Shown here piece by piece: positions 15,764 through 22,402 of a stretch of DNA of 32,979 nt (the stretch's first letter is position 1; each line of letters opens with the position of its first letter). The notes under the pieces were generated by a model. It had not been told where the DNA came from, searched no databases, and saw only the letters and a list, made by a program, of their open reading frames with translations. The DNA is taken from positions 1 through 32,979 of the forward strand of contig JALVCR010000117.1 of the NCBI GenBank assembly GCA_027009865.1, in the 5' to 3' direction. The translations under genes and the position numbers were made by a program. Source of the DNA: Campylobacterales bacterium. Lineage in GTDB: Bacteria; Campylobacterota; Campylobacteria; Campylobacterales; JAADDG01.

Positions 15764-16513
15764 TTATAAAGCTATAAAATATGGGTTTTTTAGATTTTCT
15801 TTATTGTAAATTAGAGGTTTTCTATCTTCATATCTTACGATTTTTCTTTTGCACTCTCTAAGTATTGCATCTCCCGCGGCGGTATCCCACTCCATCGTAG
15901 GGGATAGTCTTGGATAGATATCGGCTAAATTTTCGGCCAAAAGAGCAAATTTAAGAGAGCTTCCTTTTGAGATTATCTCTATCTTTTTTTCAGTTTTTAT
16001 AGAAGATATGAAATCTTTTGTCTCTTTGGATAGATGAGAGCGGCTTGCTATAACTCTTAGAGTATTATGTTTTTTTATAAAAGGAAGAGGTTTTTCATTT
16101 TTGAAAGCTCCGCTTCCTTTTTTCGCAAAGTATAAATCTTTTAAAATGGGAGCATAAATTACTCCCAAAACCGGCTCTTGTTTATGTATCAAGGCTATAT
16201 TTACAGTAAATTCTCCGTTTCTTTTAATAAACTCTTTAGTTCCGTCAAGAGGATCTACAAGCCATAAATATTCCCACTCTTTTCTTATTTTATATGGTAT
16301 TTTAGCGCTCTCTTCAGAGATTATCGGAATTTTGGGATATAATTGATTTAGGCTTTCGCAGATTATTTTATTTGATATTAAATCGGCTTTCGTTAAAGGG
16401 GAGTTATCCTCTTTCTTTTTTACTTCAAAATTTTGATTGTATATTTTTAAAATCTCCTCTCCAGCTTCTATGGCAATGGAGGTTATCTTTTTGATATCTA
16501 TTTTATCAAGCAT
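15764..16513 (-). CDS. cysQ: 3'(2'),5'-bisphosphate nucleotidase CysQ
   Basis: Hydrolyses PAP (3'-phosphoadenosine 5'-phosphate) to AMP, removing the inhibitory by-product of sulfotransfer. The 249 residues carry the inositol-monophosphatase-superfamily metal motifs: ISEES (65-69), DPLDGTKEF (87-95) and EWDTAAGD (208-215). The length is normal. The start overlaps cysC by 8 bases. It is the last gene of the sulfation operon, and its location with a sulfotransferase favours PAP as substrate over inositol phosphates. Confidence 0.93.
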   Translation of the reverse strand: MLDKIDIKKITSIAIEAGEEILKIYNQNFEVKKKEDNSPLTKADLISNKIICESLNQLYPKIPIISEESAKIPYKIRKEWEYLWLVDPLDGTKEFIKRNGEFTVNIALIHKQEPVLGVIYAPILKDLYFAKKGSGAFKNEKPLPFIKKHNTLRVIASRSHLSKETKDFISSIKTEKKIEIISKGSSLKFALLAENLADIYPRLSPTMEWDTAAGDAILRECKRKIVRYEDRKPLIYNKENLKNPYFIAL

Positions 16514-17135
16514 CTATAATTTTCCTCTTTCTTAAAAAAGATACTATTTTATCCACGCTATCCTTTAAACTCTCTTTATGGGGTTTTATATGAATTTGCG
16601 GATTTTTAGGTTTTTCATAAGGAGAGTCTATTCCTGTAAAATCTGCAATCTCTTTATTTAAAGCCTTTTTATAGAGCCCTTTTGGATCTCTTTTAATACA
16701 GATTTCTAAAGGAGTGTCTATAAAAACTTCTATAAAATTTTTGGGATTAATAATCTCTTTTACCTTTTCTCTATCTTTTTCAAAAGGGGAGATGAAAGCT
16801 GTAATCGTTATTATTCCAGCATCCAAAAAGAGCTTAGCTACTTCCGCTATCCTTCTTATATTCTCTTGTCTATCCTTTTTGCTAAAATGTAAATCTTTAT
16901 TTAGCCCTTCTCTTATATTGTCTCCGTCCAATAAATAGGTGTGGTATTCTTTTTGGTTTAAAAAATACTCAAGTTCATTTGCAATAGTGCTTTTACCGCT
17001 TCCGCTTAAGCCTGTCAGCCATATTACGCACCCTTTTTGCTTTTTTATTTTTTCTCTATCTTCTCTTTTTACTTTATGGGGATGAGATACTATATTCTTC
17101 ACTCTTCTATCTCTTCTATCGACTTGCATCCCCAT
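16506..17135 (-). CDS. cysC: Adenylylsulfate (APS) kinase CysC
   Basis: Phosphorylates APS to PAPS. The 209 residues have the basic leader HKVKREDRE (20-28), the P-loop TGLSGSGKST (41-50), DGDNIREGL (70-78), the FSKKDRQENIRR motif (84-95), and RDPKGLYKKA plus FTGIDSPYE, all standard for APS kinases. The ATG at 17135 lies inside cysN (37-base overlap); the ATG two codons later (17129) is an equally possible start. It is separate from CysN, unlike the NodQ-type fusions of rhizobia. Confidence 0.95.
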   Translation of the reverse strand: MGMQVDRRDRRVKNIVSHPHKVKREDREKIKKQKGCVIWLTGLSGSGKSTIANELEYFLNQKEYHTYLLDGDNIREGLNKDLHFSKKDRQENIRRIAEVAKLFLDAGIITITAFISPFEKDREKVKEIINPKNFIEVFIDTPLEICIKRDPKGLYKKALNKEIADFTGIDSPYEKPKNPQIHIKPHKESLKDSVDKIVSFLRKRKIIDA

Positions 17136-18478
17136 TCTGGAAACTGCTCTCTTATAAATTGATTTAAAGCTATTTCGCTTGGGGAATAAATTCTCTTTTT
17201 TTTGTGTTTTGTAGATTCTCCCACTATCATTCCGGCAGCCGAAGTATTATTGGTAATTTTATCTATTAGTATAAAAGAGCCTGTTTTTTTGCTTTTTTCA
17301 TAAAAATCGAAAGCTATCTTTTCGCTTAAATCTATCTGCACTCTTGCTATGTCGTTTAATCTTAATCTTTTGCTCTCTATTTTTTCCCAGCTGTTTACAT
17401 CTTTTTTGAAAAGTATTCTGCTAATTGTGGCGTTAGTCTCTTTTGTGTATATTTTTAAAATATATTCTCTGTTTTGCAGCTCCTCTTCATCCATCCATAC
17501 TATCATAGCTTCAAAGGAGTCGTTGAATTTTGGCTGTATCTCTCCCTCTTTTGTTATCAAATCGCCTCTGCTTATGTCTATTTCATCCTTTAAAGTTAAA
17601 GTTATAGCTTTGCTTTTTTGAAAAGTTTTATTTTCCGGATTTATAGGATAGATTATATCTTTTATGAAACTCTCTTTTTTTGAGGGGTATATTATGATTT
17701 TATCATCTTTTTCTATCTCTCCGCTGGCTATATTTCCAGCATATCCTCTAAAATCAAAACCTCTGTTTACATATTGAACCGGAAATCTAAAACTTGTGAA
17801 ATTGCTTTTTAAAATCTTTACATTATCAAGGTATGATAAAAGAGCCTCTCCATCATACCAATTCATATTTTTGGACTTTTTAACTACATTATCTCCCTTT
17901 AGAGCACTTATTGGAATATAATCTATTTGTGTATGAAAATCTTTGTAGGGAAGAGAGAATTTTAATTTTTCAAACATCTTTTTATAATCTTCCACTATTT
18001 CAAAAAATCTCTCTTTAGAGTAGTTTACAAGATCCATTTTGTTAATAGTTACCACTATATTTCTTATTCCAAGAAGAGTTACCAAAAATGAGTGTCTTTT
18101 TGTCTGAGTTAAAACCCCTTTTCTGGCGTCTATCAAAATGACAGCCAAATCAGCCGTACTTGCGCCGGTAGCCATATTTCTTGTATACTGTTCGTGTCCG
18201 GGCGTATCGGCAATTATATATTTTCTTTTTTTTGTAGAGAAGTATCTGTAAGCTACATCTATCGTTATTCCCTGTTCTCTTTCGCTTTGAAGCCCATCTA
18301 CCAAAAGAGAAAAATCTATTTCATCTTCAGAGTTTTTATACTTTTTTGTTTCATTTTTAGCCTGCTGTATCTGATCTTCATATATTTTTTTGCTGTCGTA
18401 TAGAAGTCTTCCAATGAGTGTTGATTTTCCATCATCCACGCTTCCGCAGGTTATGAATCTAAGGAGATCCTCTCTCAT
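17099..18478 (-). CDS. cysN: Sulfate adenylyltransferase subunit 1 (GTPase) CysN
   Basis: EF-Tu-like GTPase whose hydrolysis drives APS formation by CysD. The 459 residues carry G1 GSVDDGKST (12-20), G2 GITID (70-74), G3 DTPGHEQY (91-98), G4 NKMD (146-149) and two C-terminal beta-barrels. There is no C-terminal APS-kinase extension, matching the separate cysC. TAATG (1-base) overlap with cysD upstream. Confidence 0.96.
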   Translation of the reverse strand: MREDLLRFITCGSVDDGKSTLIGRLLYDSKKIYEDQIQQAKNETKKYKNSEDEIDFSLLVDGLQSEREQGITIDVAYRYFSTKKRKYIIADTPGHEQYTRNMATGASTADLAVILIDARKGVLTQTKRHSFLVTLLGIRNIVVTINKMDLVNYSKERFFEIVEDYKKMFEKLKFSLPYKDFHTQIDYIPISALKGDNVVKKSKNMNWYDGEALLSYLDNVKILKSNFTSFRFPVQYVNRGFDFRGYAGNIASGEIEKDDKIIIYPSKKESFIKDIIYPINPENKTFQKSKAITLTLKDEIDISRGDLITKEGEIQPKFNDSFEAMIVWMDEEELQNREYILKIYTKETNATISRILFKKDVNSWEKIESKRLRLNDIARVQIDLSEKIAFDFYEKSKKTGSFILIDKITNNTSAAGMIVGESTKHKKKRIYSPSEIALNQFIREQFPEWGCKSIEEIEE

Positions 18479-19371
18479 TAAAAGTATCCTTCTATTTTCT
18501 TTCTCTCCATGCTTCCTTCCTGATCTTTGTCTATCAGTCTCCCCTCTCTTTCACTATTTTTTGATAATTTCATCTCTTCTATAATTTCATCTAAATTTTT
18601 AGCGTTAGATTCTATAGCTCCGGTTAAGGGATAACATCCAAGAGTTCTAAATCTTACCATTTTTTCTTTGGCTCTTTTTTTAATCTCTTCTGGAACTCTG
18701 TCATCGTCTATTAAAATTTCAGCTCCTTCATATTCGGCTACTAGTCTCTTTTTTGCAAAATATAAAGGCACTACCGGAATATTTTCTTCTTTTATATATT
18801 GCCAAATATCAAGTTCTGTCCAATTTGAAAGGGGAAAAACTCTTACGCTCTCTTTTTTGTTTATATGCGTATTGAAAAGATTCCAAAGTTCAGGGCGCTG
18901 ATTTTTTGGATTCCATCTGTGGTTTTTATCTCTAAAACTAAAAATCCTCTCTTTTGCTCTGCTCTTTTCCTCGTCTCTTCTTGCCCCTCCTATTATTGCA
19001 TCGAATTGATATTTATCCAACGCTTTTTTTAGAGCCTGGGTTTTCATAATATCTGTATGAATTTTGCTTCCGTGAACAAAGGGGTTTATATTCATTTTAA
19101 TCCCTTCGGGATTTGAATATACTATCAAATCCACTCCAAGCTCTTTTACTCTTTTGTCTCTAAATTCAATCATTTCTCTAAATTTCCAAAGAGTATCCAC
19201 ATGCAAAAGAGGAACGGGAGGTTTTTGCGGATAGAAAGCTTTTATAAGCAGATGCAGCATCACGGAAGAATCTTTTCCTATACTATAGAGCATAACGGGA
19301 TTTTTAAAACATGCTACAACTTCTCTTAAAATATAGATACTCTCTTCTTCCAGTCTTTTTAAATGGCTCAT
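18478..19371 (-). CDS. cysD: Sulfate adenylyltransferase subunit 2 CysD
   Basis: PP-loop ATP pyrophosphatase that forms APS from sulfate and ATP. The 297 residues contain YSIGKDSSVMLHL (PP-loop, about 29-41), LLHVDTLWKFREM, the GGARRDEEKSRAKER motif, and FPLSNWTELDIW. Length is as in the E. coli protein (about 300). It overlaps the sulfotransferase stop by ATGA. CysDN ATP sulfurylase works in the activation direction, distinct from the dissimilatory Sat type of sulfur oxidisers. Confidence 0.96.
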   Translation of the reverse strand: MSHLKRLEEESIYILREVVACFKNPVMLYSIGKDSSVMLHLLIKAFYPQKPPVPLLHVDTLWKFREMIEFRDKRVKELGVDLIVYSNPEGIKMNINPFVHGSKIHTDIMKTQALKKALDKYQFDAIIGGARRDEEKSRAKERIFSFRDKNHRWNPKNQRPELWNLFNTHINKKESVRVFPLSNWTELDIWQYIKEENIPVVPLYFAKKRLVAEYEGAEILIDDDRVPEEIKKRAKEKMVRFRTLGCYPLTGAIESNAKNLDEIIEEMKLSKNSEREGRLIDKDQEGSMERKKIEGYF

Positions 19372-20063
19372 CTTAAATTCCCTAAAAGCTCATTTAAAAT
19401 AGGCTCTTTAAAATTTATATACTCCAAAATTTTTTTATCTGCTTCTACTTTTATCTCCTCTTCTCCTCTTGGGTCGTCTTCTGGTCTTACTCTTTTTTGA
19501 TTTTTTATAAACTCTATCTCTTTTGGATTGAAAAATTTGGAGAGAAATTCAAACAAGCCTTCGTTTAAATTGGATGTTTTTAAAATAGTTAAATTTTGAG
19601 GAAGGTTATATCTTTTCCAGAAATCATCTGTTCCGTTTTTTAGTATGTCTTCTAAAATAGGTTTTGGATTGTCAAAAATATAAAGTATCGTTACATAAGA
19701 TAATTTCCCAAATCTTAACTTTTCGTTTTCAAAATCTTTTACTTCATCTGCCCAGTTTTCATTCCATAATTTTATAAATTCATAAAAGGATAAATTTTCT
19801 ATATCCGCATTTTTAAAGCCTGGAAAAGTTTCCGGCCTTCTTCTCCACCATCCGTAAAGATAGTGGGATTCATACCATTTAAGCGGCTCTCTTAGAGTAA
19901 GAAGTCTTGGATATTCTTTATACTCTTTTGGAATATCTTGTGCGTATGCGTGTTTGTCCGCTATCTCTTTTATATCATCATATAATTTTTCTATATTTTT
20001 AGTTATAAAGGTTCCTCCGGTTTTAGGGGCGTGGATAAATACAAAATCTTTTGTGGCTATCAT
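19368..20063 (-). CDS. PAPS-dependent sulfotransferase family protein
   Basis: Expected to move the sulfonate group from PAPS to a hydroxyl or amine acceptor. The 231 residues start with FVFIHAPKTGGTFI, whose HAPKTGGT (11-18) is the 5'-phosphosulfate loop with Lys14. LREPLKWYESHY (57-68) gives Arg58 and Ser66 with the spacing (R-x7-S) of the 3'-phosphate binding motif. There is no membrane anchor, so it is cytoplasmic. It is the first gene of the operon, followed by 4-base overlap with cysD. The acceptor (polysaccharide, lipid, small molecule or protein) is not shown by the sequence. Confidence 0.85.
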   Translation of the reverse strand: MIATKDFVFIHAPKTGGTFITKNIEKLYDDIKEIADKHAYAQDIPKEYKEYPRLLTLREPLKWYESHYLYGWWRRRPETFPGFKNADIENLSFYEFIKLWNENWADEVKDFENEKLRFGKLSYVTILYIFDNPKPILEDILKNGTDDFWKRYNLPQNLTILKTSNLNEGLFEFLSKFFNPKEIEFIKNQKRVRPEDDPRGEEEIKVEADKKILEYINFKEPILNELLGNLR

Positions 20064-20097
20064 TCTTTCTCTCTTTTGGAAAATGATTTTAACGGAA

Positions 20098-20103
20098 ATT
20101 ATA
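20098..20103 (-). promoter_or_regulatory. -10 box of the sulfation operon
   Basis: Minus strand reads TGCTATAATTTCC: an extended TATAAT about 35 bases before the sulfotransferase start. It is the only evident promoter for sulfotransferase-cysD-cysN-cysC-cysQ, whose genes all overlap or touch. Confidence 0.55.
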
Positions 20104-20158
20104 GCATATAAAATTTCTTAGAAATTTAAGAATTTAATCTATGTACTATTGCAAAAAG

Positions 20159-20181
20159 TTAACATTTATGTTAATATTAAC
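20159..20181. promoter_or_regulatory. Candidate operator palindromes before the toxin-antitoxin locus
   Basis: Two overlapping symmetric sites: TTAACAT-TT-ATGTTAA (20159-20174, perfect 7-base arms) and GTTAATATTAAC (20170-20181, perfect). They end four bases before the ATG of the toxin remnant, the position where HigA-type antitoxins bind to repress their own operon. Binding is inferred. Confidence 0.5.
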
Positions 20182-20184
20182 TTC

Positions 20185-20529
20185 ATGAAAGAAATAGTAT
20201 TTTATAAATTGCCATCGGGGAAGTCGCCTATTGAAGATTTTTTAGATGGTTTATCTTCAAAAGAAGCTCAAAAAGTTGTTTGGGTATTAAAGCTTATTTA
20301 AGAGTTAGAACAAGTTTCAACAAAATATTATAAACAGCTTTAAAATACAGATGGGATAATTGAGATTAGAGTTCAAGTTGGAAAAAATCATTTTAGATTA
20401 TTGGGTTTTGAGCATAAAGAAAAATTTATTATTTTAACAAATGGTTTTAAGAAGAAAGATCAAAAAGTACCAAAGTCTGAAATAAAATTAGCACAATTAA
20501 GAAGAAAGGAGTATCTTGAAAATGAGTGA
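20185..20529 (+). pseudogene. HigB/RelE-superfamily toxin gene with two in-frame stops
   Basis: Reading from the ATG at 20185 gives a 114-codon frame typical of phage-derived Gp49/HigB-like toxins (MKEIVFYKLPSGKSPIEDF start, IRVQVGKNHFRLLGF, ILTNGFKKKDQKVPKSEI). It is interrupted by TAA at codon 39 (20299-20301) and TAA at codon 53 (20341-20343). Each could arise from a single base change (GAA or AAA to TAA). The reading frame is otherwise undisturbed to the final TGA at 20527, so loss looks recent. The frame end overlaps the antitoxin start by 8 bases, the original operon arrangement. An assembly error at two points is less likely but possible. Confidence 0.85.
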
Positions 20530-20797
20530 TTTGCAAAAATATATTGATAAAAGAAAAAAAATAGATAAAAAGTTTGAAGAAAACTTTGATGTAGGTTATC
20601 AAGATTTTAAAATAGGAGAGCTTTTAAAACAAGCAAGATTGGAGTGTGGCTTAACTCAAGAAGATATTGCTAACAAATTAAATACTAAAAAATCAGCAAT
20701 ATCAAGAATAGAAAATCATGCACAAGATATTAGATTATCAACTTTGCAAAAATTTGCCAAGACTTTAGGTAAAGAGCTTAGAATTGAGTTAGTTTAA
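20522..20797 (+). CDS. HigA-like antitoxin, Xre-family helix-turn-helix protein
   Basis: The ATG at 20522 is preferred over a TTG two codons earlier because AAGGAG (20506-20511) is 10 bases away, and 4 from the TTG. The 91 residues have a charged N-terminal helix region (1-30) and an HTH-XRE domain (about 33-85) with LTQEDIANKLNTKKSAISRIE. A C-terminal ELRIELV strand may pair with the toxin. The gene is intact although its partner toxin is broken. It can still act as a DNA-binding repressor at the palindromes upstream. Confidence 0.88.
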   Translation: MSDLQKYIDKRKKIDKKFEENFDVGYQDFKIGELLKQARLECGLTQEDIANKLNTKKSAISRIENHAQDIRLSTLQKFAKTLGKELRIELV

Positions 20798-21070
20798 AGG
20801 ATAACAAATTTGGGAAGCCATTTAAAGTATTAATATATGGTAGTTAGATAATAAATTTTTGGAAAAAGAATAAGCCAACCCATGTAAATTAAAGCTTTTT
20901 TAAAATAAAACAATCAAAGAATCCAAAGCTTTAAATTCAAAAGCCGACTTGTTCTTCAAGCTTATCGTTAGACTGCCGTCTTTAGCGGCAGTGTAACTTA
21001 AAAATATTACACTATACTTTTTATAGGAATTCAAGAAATGCTGGCACAAAAGCTCAAAGTTAAAATAAAT
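20798..21070. other. Gene-free stretch with hairpins
   Basis: Between the convergent antitoxin and 86-residue gene. It contains ACTGCCG (20972-20978) / CGGCAGT (20986-20992) with a 7-base loop, directly followed by a second inverted repeat GTGTAA (20991-20996) / TTACAC (21007-21012). Neither has the T-run of a classic terminator. On the minus strand a stop-free but start-less frame of about 55 codons runs through both hairpins to 20900. I cannot say whether it is a remnant element, a small RNA or an atypical terminator. Confidence 0.45.
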
Positions 21071-21331
21071 TTATCTAAAGAGATGTTTTTTAGTTTTTTG
21101 AAGATGTTTTATAACCTTTATTATCTCTTCAAATCCCATCTCACCTTCCGGATCGTCGGCGAATACTTCATCTATTGCATTTAAATATGCGTCTACCGCT
21201 TCTTGCATTTTATCTTTTTTAACTCCAGCAAAATATAAAGCGGCTCCAAGCATATCGGCAAGCTGCATTGCAAGCTCTTGGGCTTCAAGCTGTGAATCGA
21301 AAAGTTCTTGATTTTCTTCTTTTGTAACCAT
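21071..21331 (-). CDS. Small acidic helical protein of unknown function
   Basis: The 86 residues are Glu/Ala/Leu-rich, predicted all-helical, without signal peptide, membrane segment or cysteine. The start has an AAGAAGGA ribosome site, and the gene follows the DHH phosphoesterase by 3 bases, so it is the last gene of the rrf2-flhA-DHH operon. No motif is recognised. Composition and size would suit a small partner or chaperone-type protein, which is a guess. Confidence 0.7.
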   Translation of the reverse strand: MVTKEENQELFDSQLEAQELAMQLADMLGAALYFAGVKKDKMQEAVDAYLNAIDEVFADDPEGEMGFEEIIKVIKHLQKTKKHLFR

Positions 21332-21334
21332 TTC

Positions 21335-22384
21335 TTATCCTTCTTCTTTTTTATCTTGATTTGAGTTTAAAATTTCTTGTATTTGATATTTTATATTATC
21401 ATATATGAAACTGTCTTTAAAATTGGCTAATTTTCCTCCGCTTGCGTTTTTATGTCCGCCTCCATCGGCTATCTCTTTTGCCATCAAGCTTACATCTATT
21501 TTTCCGTTTGCTCTAAGAGATATTGTTTTTCTGTTTGTAACATCCATAAAGAAATCAAAATCTTCATTTTTTGTCAAAAACTCGTTTCCTATAACGGAAG
21601 TATTTCCGATATTGTATGTCAAAATACCCTTATGCCCTTTATAGGTTATGCTCATTTTATCCTTGTTTTTAGATAAAAGCTCTACTATAAAGTGGGATAC
21701 GAGATTATCTAAAGTATCGTCTTCTTGGCCATAATTTAGGAAAAATCTCTTCTTTATCGTATGAATCGCCTCTTCGAGTTTTATGTTTCCTTTATGCTTA
21801 TTAAAAAACTCTTGAGCTTTTTCCAAAAGAAAAAATTTGTATCGGCTGTGCTCTGTCGGGAAAAGAGTTCGGTTTATCTCATTTGAATCTTTTATTAATC
21901 TCATACACACTTTTCCCATCTCAAATTTATCGCTCTCTTGAAGCCATATATCTATGGCATTAACTATTTCTACAAAATCGGCAAATTCTTCAAGCTCTTT
22001 ATGCTTTTTGACAAAATATTCATAAGTTATTTTGGTAGCCGATTTTGTGGTATCCAAATGATACCACTCATACTCCTTTGCGCACTCTTCTCCTGTTATA
22101 TGGTGGTCTAAAAGCAAAAGTTCTACATTTTTTGAGCTTTTGTTTTTAAGCTCTGTTAAAAGTTTGGCTTGCTCTTTTGTTAAATTAAGATCCGTTATCA
22201 AAACCAAGAAACTCTCTTCTTTATCTTTTTCTATTTTTTTGAAAATCTCTTGAAGTTTTTCATCTATCTCGTTTCCATAGTTTGAGTTGTAAAACTCTAT
22301 CTTTTCAAAAATCTTATTTGTTAAGAATTGGCAAGCATAACCGTCCAAATCGGTATGCGAAAGATGATAAACTTTTTTTTCCAT
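21335..22384 (-). CDS. DHH/DHHA1-family phosphoesterase
   Basis: The 349 residues show the DHH phosphoesterase motifs: HTDLDGYAC (10-18), ITDLN (63-67), LDHHITG (92-98), and the DHHA1 signature GGGHKNASGG (about 308-317). Relatives hydrolyse nano-RNA, PAP or cyclic-nucleotide intermediates such as pApA or pGpG; the substrate here is open. In Helicobacter pylori, as I recall, a DHH protein also follows flhA (HP1042 after HP1041), so the pairing is conserved. 18 bases separate it from flhA. Confidence 0.88.
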   Translation of the reverse strand: MEKKVYHLSHTDLDGYACQFLTNKIFEKIEFYNSNYGNEIDEKLQEIFKKIEKDKEESFLVLITDLNLTKEQAKLLTELKNKSSKNVELLLLDHHITGEECAKEYEWYHLDTTKSATKITYEYFVKKHKELEEFADFVEIVNAIDIWLQESDKFEMGKVCMRLIKDSNEINRTLFPTEHSRYKFFLLEKAQEFFNKHKGNIKLEEAIHTIKKRFFLNYGQEDDTLDNLVSHFIVELLSKNKDKMSITYKGHKGILTYNIGNTSVIGNEFLTKNEDFDFFMDVTNRKTISLRANGKIDVSLMAKEIADGGGHKNASGGKLANFKDSFIYDNIKYQIQEILNSNQDKKEEG

Positions 22385-22402
22385 TAATTTTATTTCCTTA
22401 CT

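Noticed and set aside
15764..19371. CysDNC-CysQ as an assimilatory sulfate reduction operon
   Set aside because: No cysH, cysI or cysJ is present and a PAPS-binding sulfotransferase leads the operon, so sulfation fits better; assimilatory genes elsewhere cannot be excluded.
20516..20521. TTG start for the antitoxin
   Set aside because: Only 4 bases from the ribosome site; the ATG at 20522 is better spaced.
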